6,363 nucleotides of DNA from positions 1 through 6,363 of the forward strand of contig DSBH01000213.1 in assembly GCA_011056825.1 (NCBI GenBank). Direction: 5' to 3'. Position numbers and translations under genes: made by a program. Origin of the DNA: Deltaproteobacteria bacterium (GTDB lineage Bacteria; Desulfobacterota; Syntrophia; Syntrophales; UBA2210). This document shows positions 1-6,081 of the stretch, piece after piece. How positions within the stretch are numbered: the stretch's first letter is position 1; every line of letters begins with the position of its first letter. The notes beneath the pieces are model-generated. The model was not told the origin of the DNA, ran no database searches, and worked only from the letters and a program-made list of their open reading frames with translations.

Positions 1-195
1 GACGGGTTGGGGCTGCTTGTTTTCAGAAGTGTTTCCGTCGGCCCGTTTTTGATCGGCGTTGTTCTTGCCGTTGCCGGCCTTTTCCGCCTCCAGCTTTTCG
101 AATTCAGAAGCGGGCGCCGAGCAGACGGGACACGTATCGGGGGGACGATCACCTTCATGAATGTACCCGCAAACGTTGCATATCCATTTTGTCAT
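1..195 (-). CDS. Rubredoxin-like protein, N-terminal part (runs off left edge)
   Basis: The first 65 codons of a minus-strand gene are present; the 3' end lies outside the window. Residues 1-32 form a short rubredoxin/rubrerythrin-type iron site: the CNVCGYIHEG motif supplies Cys6 and Cys9, and CPVCSAP supplies Cys22 and Cys25, a Fe(Cys)4 knot with only 12 residues between the pairs. That spacing is like rubrerythrin C-terminal domains rather than classic 52-residue rubredoxins. The role would be one-electron transfer in the cytoplasm; no signal peptide is seen. From residue 33 the chain becomes a polar, Lys/Glu/Asn/Gln-rich low-complexity stretch, which looks like a linker to a further domain or a disordered tail. 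The start is the ATG at 195-193, seven bases after an AAGGGAG Shine-Dalgarno at 209-203. It lies downstream of recD2 on the same strand but 217 bases away, so it probably has its own promoter. Full-length identity cannot be decided here. Confidence 0.85.
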   Translation of the reverse strand, partial: MTKWICNVCGYIHEGDRPPDTCPVCSAPASEFEKLEAEKAGNGKNNADQKRADGNTSENKQPQPV

Positions 196-202
196 GACAT
201 AT

Positions 203-209
203 CTCCCTT
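203..209 (-). promoter_or_regulatory. Ribosome binding site of the rubredoxin-like gene
   Basis: AAGGGAG on the minus strand, seven bases before the ATG at 195. It fixes the start of the rubredoxin-like gene. An ATG five bases upstream (200-198) is followed almost at once by TGA and cannot be used. Confidence 0.7.
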
Positions 210-272
210 CGATGGTCTCCCGTGTTTTCGTCATGCCCGCGGCGCTTCGAGGCCGGGCACTCCATGAAAAAA

Positions 273-315
273 ATTATCCTCGTATGCTGAACCCGTTGCA
301 TTAAAAAATATTTTT
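273..315 (-). promoter_or_regulatory. Possible promoter region of the rubredoxin-like gene
   Basis: On the minus strand there is a GATAAT hexamer (278-273) resembling a -10 box. About 25 bases upstream is an A/T tract that forms a 12-bp palindrome, AAAAATATTTTT (304-315), which could act as a bent or UP-like element. No convincing -35 hexamer is found at 16-18 bases, so the call is weak. The remaining bases of the 196-412 gap hold no ORF that looks coding. Confidence 0.25.
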
Positions 316-412
316 ACCATCTTGCCCGCGGAAAGTGGAGAAGTATTTGAACCGGAAGCGCCTTCGGGCGGGGTACTTTCTGCCGGAACCGATTCAGACA
401 AACAGGGGATGA

Positions 413-2572
413 TTATTGACGCAGACGCTCTTGCAGGAGCGTATAGCGCCGCTGTGTCCTGTCGTTCTTGACGGCAATTGCCAGCGCCTTTTTTGTTCCG
501 ATCAGGACAACAAGTTTTTTTCCGCGAGTAACGGCCGTGTACAGCAGGTCCCGTTGCAGCATCATGTAATGTTGTGTCGTAACTGGAATAACGACTGCGG
601 AATATTCGGAGCCCTGGCTCTTGTGGACCGTTATGGCGTAAGCGGAAGCCAGTTCATCCAGTTCGGAGAAATCATAGACCACCGATGTCTGATCGTCAAA
701 ACGCACGCGAACTTCCTGTTTTTCCTCGTCGGCGGACGCAATTTTTCCGATGTCGCCGTTGAAGACTTCCTTGTCGTAATTATTGACGATCTGGATGACC
801 TTGTCGTTGATCCGGAATGTTCTGCCTCCGCGGGTAATGCCGTCCTCGCGGGTGTTGAGCGCTTTCTGCAGCTCATTATTCAGGTTCGCCACGCCCAGCG
901 TGCCGCGGTTCATGGGAGTGATCACCTGGACATCGTCAAGGGGGTCGAATCCAAAGCGCGACGGAATCCGCTCGCACACCAGGTGAAGCAACAGTTCCAG
1001 TGCCTTGTCGGGATCATCCTGCTCTATGAAATAGAAATCGGACAGGCCGTTTCGGGACGTGTCGATGTCGGGGAATTCCCCCCTGTTGATCCGGTGGGCG
1101 TTCATGATGATGGCGCTTTCACTGGCCTGTCTGAATATTTCCGTCAGCTCCACAACGGGGATTTCCCCTGATCGGATGGAGTCCTTCAAAACAGAGCCGG
1201 GCCCGATCGACGGCAGTTGGTTGACATCGCCCACCAGGATAAGGGTCGACTGTTGCGGCAGGGCCTCGAGCAGGTGATGCATGAGCATGATATCGATCAT
1301 GGAGGCCTCGTCGATAATCAGGAGATCACATTCCAGTGGCCGGAGCCGGTTTCTCCGGAAGCCGCCTTTCCTTCCGCTGAATTCAAGAAGCCGGTGAATC
1401 GTCTTTGCCTCGCGACCAGTGCTTTCTTCCAGGCGTTTCGCCGCCCGTCCCGTGGGGGCGCCCAGCAGGATTTCATATCGACCGGTGGCGTGCATGGCCA
1501 GGATGGCTCGAATGATCGTCGTTTTGCCGGTCCCCGGACCGCCGGTGATAATCATGACCTTGGAGGAGGCCGAAGACCGCATGGCATCAACCTGCCGGGG
1601 GGCGGGATCAATGGAAAGGCTTTGCCGGGCGCGGGCAAGCGCGGTGTCGACATCGAAGTCCCACTTGTTTCGGGGAGTCCCGATCAGGGCTTTCAACCGT
1701 TCCGCCGTCCGGACTTCAGCGAGGTACAGGGGAGGAAGGTACACGGCGCGGCCATCCGGACGGCCCGCTTCCTCCATGACGATTCTGCCCCGGGTGTTCA
1801 GCGAGTCAACGGCCTTTTTCAGGACAGGCTCTTCCACTTCGAGAATCACACGGGCTTCTTCGATCAAGTTTTTTTCGGGGTAGTAGGTATGTCCCTGGTC
1901 TGCAAGGCCGTTCAGGGCGAACAGGACGCCCGCCTCGGCCCGATTAGCGGATTCGTGATCGAAACCCATTCGCCGGGCGATTCTGTCGGCCGTCAGAAAC
2001 CCGATGCCGGGAATATCCATCGCAAGCCAGTAGGGATTTTCACTGACGATCTTGATGGAATCATTCCCGTAATATTTGAAAATCCGTGCCGCGTAGGTTG
2101 AGCTGACGCCGTGACCCTGAAGAAATATCATAACCGAGCGGATTGCTTTCTGCTCGCGCCACGCCTTTTTTATAATGTCCAGGCGGTGTTCCCCGATGCC
2201 GGGGATTTCCATCAGTCGTTCGATGTCGTTTTCAATGACGTCAAGTGTCTCGCGCCCGAACTTTTCGACGATTCGTTTCGACATGACGGGACCGATACCC
2301 TTGATCAATCCGGAACCGAGGTACTTCTGAATACCCTGGACGGTCACTGGAACGGTTGTGCGGCAGGATTCGACTTTGAACTGACGGCCGTAGCGGGGAT
2401 GACTTGTCCATTCGCCCCGCATGTCGAGAATCTCGCCCGGGAGCGGATTGATCATGGGGCCGACGCAGGTGACAAGCGTGTGTTCGTTTGCGATTCGCAC
2501 GCGGGCGATGGTAAACCCCGATTCCTCGTCGGTGTAGGTTACCCGGTCAATCTGCCCCCTGAGTTCAGCCAT
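413..2572 (-). CDS. recD2: ATP-dependent 5'-3' DNA helicase RecD2 (SF1B, RecD-like)
   Basis: A 719-residue protein, the usual size for bacterial RecD2 (Deinococcus RecD2 is similar). RecD2 proteins unwind DNA 5' to 3' and act in repair and replication-fork maintenance outside RecBCD. An N-terminal beta-rich domain (about 1-75) is followed by helix-hairpin-helix repeats with GIGP near 92-95, IPGIG near 123-127 and IPGIG near 187-191. The helicase core has Walker A GGPGTGKTT (344-352), GAPTGRAAKR (371-380), TIHRLL (391-396), Walker B LLIIDEAS (417-424), GDVNQLPSIGPGS (448-460), EIFRQ (478-482), TPMNRGTLG (552-560), the UvrD-like YAITVHKSQGSE (645-656) and motif VI YTAVTRGKK (678-686). All catalytic residues look intact. 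The ATG at 2572 lies one base after the ppcA stop; its nearest purine-rich site (AAGGAAG, 2592-2586) is 13 bases away, so translational coupling to ppcA is likely. The stop is TAA at 415-413; no clear terminator follows. Confidence 0.97.
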   Translation of the reverse strand: MAELRGQIDRVTYTDEESGFTIARVRIANEHTLVTCVGPMINPLPGEILDMRGEWTSHPRYGRQFKVESCRTTVPVTVQGIQKYLGSGLIKGIGPVMSKRIVEKFGRETLDVIENDIERLMEIPGIGEHRLDIIKKAWREQKAIRSVMIFLQGHGVSSTYAARIFKYYGNDSIKIVSENPYWLAMDIPGIGFLTADRIARRMGFDHESANRAEAGVLFALNGLADQGHTYYPEKNLIEEARVILEVEEPVLKKAVDSLNTRGRIVMEEAGRPDGRAVYLPPLYLAEVRTAERLKALIGTPRNKWDFDVDTALARARQSLSIDPAPRQVDAMRSSASSKVMIITGGPGTGKTTIIRAILAMHATGRYEILLGAPTGRAAKRLEESTGREAKTIHRLLEFSGRKGGFRRNRLRPLECDLLIIDEASMIDIMLMHHLLEALPQQSTLILVGDVNQLPSIGPGSVLKDSIRSGEIPVVELTEIFRQASESAIIMNAHRINRGEFPDIDTSRNGLSDFYFIEQDDPDKALELLLHLVCERIPSRFGFDPLDDVQVITPMNRGTLGVANLNNELQKALNTREDGITRGGRTFRINDKVIQIVNNYDKEVFNGDIGKIASADEEKQEVRVRFDDQTSVVYDFSELDELASAYAITVHKSQGSEYSAVVIPVTTQHYMMLQRDLLYTAVTRGKKLVVLIGTKKALAIAVKNDRTQRRYTLLQERLRQ

Positions 2573-2573
2573 G

Positions 2574-4037
2574 TCAGCCGAGAAACTTCCTTATATGGGC
2601 CGCTTCAAGCATCAAGGCCTGAAGGGCGGGTGTGTGTCCTTCCTTGAGCGCGTGTATGAAGCGTGTCGTCACGTCCCGATGATCTTCATCAACATCGGTT
2701 GTTCCCCAGTCCAGCTTCAGGCGGGACCTTATCTCGTCGGGAAGAATGTCGAGCACTTCCTCGTTGAACCAGGACATGGCGGTTTCCATGTCAAAATCGA
2801 AATTGACATACGCTTCTTTGAGCTCGGCCAGTTCATCGGACGACAGGACGGCAAGGCCCAGAATCTCGGGCGGAAGACCGATAGAGTAACAGGCGGCGCA
2901 GAAACTGATCACTCGGGGCAGGGTAATATCTTCAACGCTGCGGGAATAGCCGAAGAGCCCGACATGGAGCTTTCTCGTCCTTCTGGGCGGCACGAAAGAG
3001 GCGATATGGTTTACGAGGGGCGCCAGGTGGCGTATCAATTCCTGGTATTCGCGGGAAACTTTGTCGATTATGCGGATGCAGACGCCCTCGTCGATTTCGG
3101 GTGCGTTGGTCATTTCTCGTTCAGAGAGGCGACGTACGGCGTCGATGACACGGGGCACGGGATGATCGTACTTGAAAGCCGACTGCACCGTGAATGTCTG
3201 GACATCCGGGTATTCCCGCAGCATCAGCTCCACCGTGTCCGGCGCGAGATGTCCCCGGAAGGGTGCAGACCCCGCGCCCAGAATAGGGTAGATGGCGACG
3301 CCTGTTTCTTCGGAAAGCCGGTGAAGCCGGGCCAGGGCGATCTTGTTGCAGAGAATGGCGCTGACCATACCGTAATTCATGGCCGGATCGGAGCGTGCCA
3401 GGAACACCCGCTGATGATCGGTTTTCTTGCTGTTCAGGTAGTCCCTCATGATTGAGTGAGCTTCCAGCATGTGTTCCCGGTCCTCGAAAAGAGGAATGAC
3501 ATTGATTTCCCTGGGTGTAAATTCTCCGAACCACTGCGCAATATTGATATCGCCGGGATAGAACGGGTATTTCTGTTTGCCCACCACAAAGTCCCGGTAA
3601 TAATAATAAACTCGGTTCAGGCTCACCGCAGACATTGTCATGGGAAGAATAACCTCGTAAATGGGCGGAGCCTCGCGTCCATAAAAGAGATTCGAGGCAT
3701 CGCTGGAACGGGGGATGCTTTCAAGGGCTTCCACCATGACCTTTGCCTCGTTTGTTTCCACGTCAGGATTGGGAAGACGAAGCGTCAGGCGGACGTCCTC
3801 ACCCAGGACAGTCTTTCTGAAAAAGTCTTCGTACCGGGTCAGGAGCTTCCTCACAACGAAGTCGTCAACTTCCTTGCCTTCGCAATCCCACATCTGTTCG
3901 TCGCAGCCAAGGTGAGAGAAGGCGTAATAGGCTTCCTGCACCTCATCGTTCCCTGACATGTCCTGGTTTTCGGCAAAAAAGGGAAGCTGCACGTTATCGG
4001 GGTGCTGGGTGGACATGACACGGGGTATTTTTTTCAT
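2574..4037 (-). CDS. ppcA: Phosphoenolpyruvate carboxylase, archaeal type (PEPCase_2)
   Basis: A 487-residue protein of the short archaeal-type PEPC family (PF14010/TIGR02751), about half the length of the classical bacterial/plant enzyme. It converts PEP plus bicarbonate to oxaloacetate and phosphate, an anaplerotic cytoplasmic reaction. Family signatures include STQHPDN (9-15), whose His12 probably matches the catalytic His of TAHPTE in E. coli PEPC; MWDCEGKE (49-56); GAGSAPFRGHLAPD (254-267), with Arg261 probably in the place of the FHGRGG arginine; GLFGYSRSVED (360-370), like GYSDSAKD; and PRVISFCAACYSIGLPPEI (374-392). The residue equivalences are inferred by eye. The start ATG at 4037 follows a GAGGAG Shine-Dalgarno with six bases between. 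It is the first gene of a minus-strand unit with recD2 one base downstream. The type is general in archaea but was first reported in only a few bacteria, so its presence beside bacterial genes is notable. Confidence 0.96.
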   Translation of the reverse strand: MKKIPRVMSTQHPDNVQLPFFAENQDMSGNDEVQEAYYAFSHLGCDEQMWDCEGKEVDDFVVRKLLTRYEDFFRKTVLGEDVRLTLRLPNPDVETNEAKVMVEALESIPRSSDASNLFYGREAPPIYEVILPMTMSAVSLNRVYYYYRDFVVGKQKYPFYPGDINIAQWFGEFTPREINVIPLFEDREHMLEAHSIMRDYLNSKKTDHQRVFLARSDPAMNYGMVSAILCNKIALARLHRLSEETGVAIYPILGAGSAPFRGHLAPDTVELMLREYPDVQTFTVQSAFKYDHPVPRVIDAVRRLSEREMTNAPEIDEGVCIRIIDKVSREYQELIRHLAPLVNHIASFVPPRRTRKLHVGLFGYSRSVEDITLPRVISFCAACYSIGLPPEILGLAVLSSDELAELKEAYVNFDFDMETAMSWFNEEVLDILPDEIRSRLKLDWGTTDVDEDHRDVTTRFIHALKEGHTPALQALMLEAAHIRKFLG

Positions 4038-4043
4038 CGCGGG

Positions 4044-4049
4044 CTCCTC
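4044..4049 (-). promoter_or_regulatory. Ribosome binding site of ppcA
   Basis: GAGGAG on the minus strand, six bases upstream of the ppcA ATG at 4037. Spacing and sequence are near ideal and confirm the chosen start, which also yields the family-typical N-terminus ahead of STQHPDN. Confidence 0.75.
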
Positions 4050-4060
4050 GGGATGACATT

Positions 4061-4073
4061 ACCGGCCACCGGT
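4061..4073. repeat. Inverted repeat ACCGG-CCA-CCGGT in the ppcA leader
   Basis: A perfect five-base inverted repeat with a three-base spacer, 11 bases upstream of the ppcA Shine-Dalgarno. In the ppcA transcript it could form a small GC-rich hairpin just before the ribosome binding site, or it could be a protein site in DNA. It is short enough to be chance. Confidence 0.3.
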
Positions 4074-4075
4074 TG

Positions 4076-4179
4076 CAATAGTGCCATATCGATGTGCAAT
4101 AGCGTCCGCAGGCGTTATTTGAAACTAAAAATCCAATGCGGCCGGAACGACGTAACGTTGTGTACACGCAACAATAGCG
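4076..4179. repeat. Three copies of CAATAG(C/T)G in the ppcA upstream region
   Basis: CAATAGTG at 4076-4083, CAATAGCG at 4097-4104 and CAATAGCG at 4172-4179, all in the same orientation. The first two are extended copies sharing TGCAATAG, with starts 21 bases apart, two helical turns. The third is 75 bases further, close to seven turns. If the -10 box at 4189-4184 is right, the third copy sits at the transcription start and the other two lie in the leader. They could be sites for a regulator bound on one DNA face; no known consensus is recognised. Confidence 0.35.
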
Positions 4180-4183
4180 ACAT

Positions 4184-4210
4184 ATTATATGTTTCTCGCA
4201 ATTAATACAA
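4184..4210 (-). promoter_or_regulatory. Candidate ppcA promoter
   Basis: On the minus strand there is a perfect TATAAT (-10) at 4189-4184, preceded after 15 bases by TTGTAT (4210-4205), a partial -35 match with slightly short spacing. The -10 lies inside a perfect 13-base palindrome, ACATAT-T-ATATGT (4180-4192), so a dimeric regulator bound there would occlude it. The start would be near 4177, leaving a leader of about 140 bases before ppcA. Confidence 0.45.
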
Positions 4211-4247
4211 TACTGTGGCCACATGCGGAGAACACTGGTTTGAATTG

Positions 4248-4276
4248 TTTCAACATGCTACATACCACTTTACATT
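4248..4276 (+). promoter_or_regulatory. Weak candidate promoter of the acyl-CoA ligase gene
   Basis: TTTCAA (4248-4253), a 17-base spacer and TACATT (4271-4276) on the plus strand; each hexamer is only a partial consensus match. The 4287-4304 inverted repeat would fall around the start site. Listed because the region is AT-rich and correctly placed, not because the boxes are strong. Confidence 0.25.
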
Positions 4277-4286
4277 ATAGACTGTG

Positions 4287-4304
4287 CGGTCATTCCACTG
4301 ACCG
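4287..4304. repeat. 18-bp inverted repeat CGGTCA-N6-TGACCG, possible operator
   Basis: Two perfect six-base half sites separated by six bases, 111 bases upstream of the acyl-CoA ligase start. The size and symmetry suit a dimeric helix-turn-helix regulator. TetR-type regulators of acyl-CoA metabolism often bind TGACCG-like half sites, but no regulator gene is in the window, so that link is an inference. As an RNA hairpin it would have no U-run, so a terminator is unlikely. Confidence 0.4.
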
Positions 4305-4370
4305 ACAACAGGGTGAGAAATATCATTTTTGAACGGGTTGTTTTGTCATTATGTGCGGGAAGGAGAGAAC

Positions 4371-4397
4371 ATGGCGCGGCATAGTGACAATTTATAA
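4371..4397 (+). CDS. Possible eight-codon leader peptide upstream of the acyl-CoA ligase
   Basis: ATG to TAA encodes MARHSDNL. It is preceded by GGAAGGAG (4358-4365) with five bases to the ATG, a better Shine-Dalgarno than that of the main gene. Its stop lies 18 bases before the ligase ATG at 4416 and in the same frame. It could be a translated leader that helps or attenuates ligase translation, or a former N-terminal extension cut off by a stop codon. The peptide has no recognisable regulatory codon run. Confidence 0.3.
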   Translation: MARHSDNL

Positions 4398-4406
4398 ACA
4401 GACACA

Positions 4407-4412
4407 GAGGTG
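4407..4412 (+). promoter_or_regulatory. Ribosome binding site deciding the ligase start
   Basis: GAGGTG; counted from its GAGG core there are five bases to the ATG at 4416. An alternative GTG at 4410 overlaps this site and has no Shine-Dalgarno at a workable distance, so the ATG at 4416 is preferred. Confidence 0.6.
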
Positions 4413-4415
4413 GTT

Positions 4416-5939
4416 ATGGGACATTGCGGTTTTACAATTTATGACATGATAGCCCGAAACGCGGGGCTGTTCGCTGAGAAATGCGCTCTTGTGCACGGCG
4501 GCAGGCGCTTATCTTTCGAAGGCTACAGAAGGCTATGCGACCGGGCGGCGGAAATGCTTTTGAAAGAAGGCGTTGAAAAGGGTGAGCGGATAGCGCTTCT
4601 GTCGGAGAATAGCGACGATTACCTGATTATCTGCGGCGGCGCCGCCAGGACGGGCTCGGTTGTCGTTCCCCTGAATTACAGGCTCGGGGAAGAAGAACTC
4701 GAATATATCATCAGGGACTCCGGGGCAAAACGTATTTTCACGGGAGACAACTACGGTGAAACATCAAAACGACTGGCGGCGTTACCCGGTATTGAATTGA
4801 AAAGCCTCAATTTGACAGCAGCAGCGCGGGAGGAAGCAACGGGCGTGAGCGATGCCCCGGAGAAAAGGGGCGAAGGATCTTGCGACAACGGACCCGGGGC
4901 GGATGACGCATTCATGATCATTTACACCGCGGCGGTGGGAGGTCATCCGAGAGGGTGCGTTCTCAGCCACTCTAACCTGCTTGCGGTGGCTTTTCAGTTG
5001 AACCACCTGTTGAAGCTTTCCGGCGACGATTGTCACGTTGTAACGCTGCCGCTTTTTCATATCGGCGGTTTTCCGATGACGCTGGCCGTCATGCAGCAAG
5101 GCGGAAAAAATGTGCTGCTCGATCGTTTTGATCCTCTGCGCGTCCTTGAAGAGGTCGAAAAAGAAGAAGGCACGTTTTTCGGGACATTTCCTCCCATGCT
5201 CGCGGCAATACTGGACGTCCAGGACAAACATTCCATAAAAGCGCCAAGCCTGCGCGGCGTTGGCGGCGTGGACGCTCCCGATACGGTTCAGCGTTTTCTG
5301 AAAAATAACCCCCATGCCGTTTTCTACAGTCTCTACGGTCAGACCGAAGCAATGCCGGTTTCGGGAGGCGATTCCCGTGAAAAGCCCGGAAGTGTGGGCT
5401 TGCCGGGCATCATGACGAGAGTGGTGATTATGGACGATTCGGACCGACAGGTTCCGGCGGGTGTGAGCGGGGAAATATGTGTCCGGTCGCCATCAGTGTT
5501 CATGGAATACTGGAACCTGAAATCGGAAACACTACGTACCTTCCGTAACGGGTGGCACCACACGGGCGACCTGGGGCGACTGGATGACGAGGGTGTTCTC
5601 TGGTACGAGGGACGGAAGCCCGAGAAAGAACTAATCAAACCGGGAGGCGAAAACGTTTACCCGGCCGAAGTAGAACAGGTGATTCTCTCTCAGGGGTCGA
5701 TTGATGAAGTCTGCGTCATCGGCGTTCCGGATTCAGAGTGGGGGGAAGCGGTCAAGGCCGTGTGCGTATGCGGGGAAGGGCGCGTGATAACGGAGGATGA
5801 AATAACCTCGTTCGTCGCATCAAAAATAGCGCGGTATAAAAAACCGAAGTACGTGGTATTCGTGGACAGCATGCCGAAGAATCCCGAGGGCGGAATCGAC
5901 CGGGAGGCAGTGAAAAAAACCCATGGAGACGTGAAATAA
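4416..5939 (+). CDS. AMP-binding acyl-CoA synthetase-like protein with atypical A3 and A10 motifs
   Basis: A 507-residue member of the ANL (acyl-CoA synthetase/luciferase) superfamily, which normally activates a carboxylic acid as acyl-AMP and transfers it to CoA. Family landmarks: FTIYDMIARNAGLFAEKCAL (6-25), LPLFHIGG (211-218; A4), SLYGQTE (305-311; A5), GEICVRSPS (352-360; A6), HTGDLG (382-387; A7), a hinge region with Arg400 and KPGGENVYPAEVE (408-420; A8), and a C-terminal lid. Two motifs deviate. The phosphate-binding A3 loop, normally YTSGTTGxPKG, reads YTAAVGGHPRG (170-180). The A10 site, normally GK(I/L), reads GGIDR with Gly493 where the adenylation lysine belongs. The frame is intact across its length, so this is not simple decay. 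My recollection is that similar TAAV/GGENVYPAEVE proteins occur in Deltaproteobacteria, unverified. The substrate is unknown. It is transcribed divergently from ppcA, and no other pathway gene is adjacent. Confidence 0.9.
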   Translation: MGHCGFTIYDMIARNAGLFAEKCALVHGGRRLSFEGYRRLCDRAAEMLLKEGVEKGERIALLSENSDDYLIICGGAARTGSVVVPLNYRLGEEELEYIIRDSGAKRIFTGDNYGETSKRLAALPGIELKSLNLTAAAREEATGVSDAPEKRGEGSCDNGPGADDAFMIIYTAAVGGHPRGCVLSHSNLLAVAFQLNHLLKLSGDDCHVVTLPLFHIGGFPMTLAVMQQGGKNVLLDRFDPLRVLEEVEKEEGTFFGTFPPMLAAILDVQDKHSIKAPSLRGVGGVDAPDTVQRFLKNNPHAVFYSLYGQTEAMPVSGGDSREKPGSVGLPGIMTRVVIMDDSDRQVPAGVSGEICVRSPSVFMEYWNLKSETLRTFRNGWHHTGDLGRLDDEGVLWYEGRKPEKELIKPGGENVYPAEVEQVILSQGSIDEVCVIGVPDSEWGEAVKAVCVCGEGRVITEDEITSFVASKIARYKKPKYVVFVDSMPKNPEGGIDREAVKKTHGDVK

Positions 5940-6017
5940 AGGAACAGTCCATCCTGAGCAGAAGTGCACATGCGCAGAAATTCAATCAGGCCCGTATTCA
6001 ATTAAAATGAAAAAGTA

Positions 6018-6029
6018 ACAATTAATTGT
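6018..6029. repeat. 12-bp palindrome ACAATTAATTGT
   Basis: A perfect AT-rich palindrome, flanked by AAAAG on the left (6011-6015) and CTTTT on the right (6030-6034), which extend the symmetry imperfectly. It lies between the ligase stop and the transposase relic. It may be a weak hairpin or chance in AT-rich DNA. The rest of 5940-6081 has no gene and no convincing terminator. Confidence 0.3.
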
Positions 6030-6081
6030 CTTTTACAAGTGGCTGTAATGGACGGTCTGGCAAAACTGGGCAGGTGCCTAA

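Noticed and set aside
234..259. Inverted repeat TGCCCG...CGGGCA before the rubredoxin-like gene as a riboswitch or attenuator
   Set aside because: Six-base stem with a 14-base loop, no run of U and no recognisable riboswitch core; probably a minor leader hairpin or chance.
359..370. Hairpin CGCC-TTCG-GGCG downstream of recD2 as a terminator
   Set aside because: In the recD2 transcript orientation the loop is CGAA and the stem is followed by a mixed sequence, not a U-run; the stem is only four bases.
416..1171. A 251-codon plus-strand frame opposite the recD2 C-terminus
   Set aside because: It covers the conserved helicase motifs in antisense; no independent coding support.
1217..2101. A 294-codon plus-strand open frame antisense to recD2
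   Set aside because: It lies wholly inside recD2, has no family resemblance and no good ribosome site; long antisense frames are expected opposite GC-rich genes.
2571..3455. A 294-codon plus-strand open frame antisense to ppcA
   Set aside because: Fully overlapped by a gene with unmistakable PEPC motifs; the composition is that of a shadow frame. The equal length to the other antisense frame is coincidence.
4410..4415. GTG at 4410 as the ligase start
   Set aside because: It overlaps the GAGG ribosome site that serves the ATG at 4416 and has no spaced Shine-Dalgarno itself.
4038..4415. tRNA, riboswitch or CRISPR-like array in the divergent intergenic region
   Set aside because: No cloverleaf, no T-loop signature, no regularly spaced long repeats; only short dyads and the eight-base repeats reported above.
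4351..4449. A 32-codon frame starting at ATG 4351 and overlapping the ligase start
   Set aside because: No Shine-Dalgarno upstream; its codons contain the leader ORF's ribosome site and the product shows no recognisable pattern.
4782..5315. A 177-codon minus-strand frame inside the acyl-CoA ligase
   Set aside because: Shadow of the ligase; the plus-strand frame carries all recognised ANL motifs.
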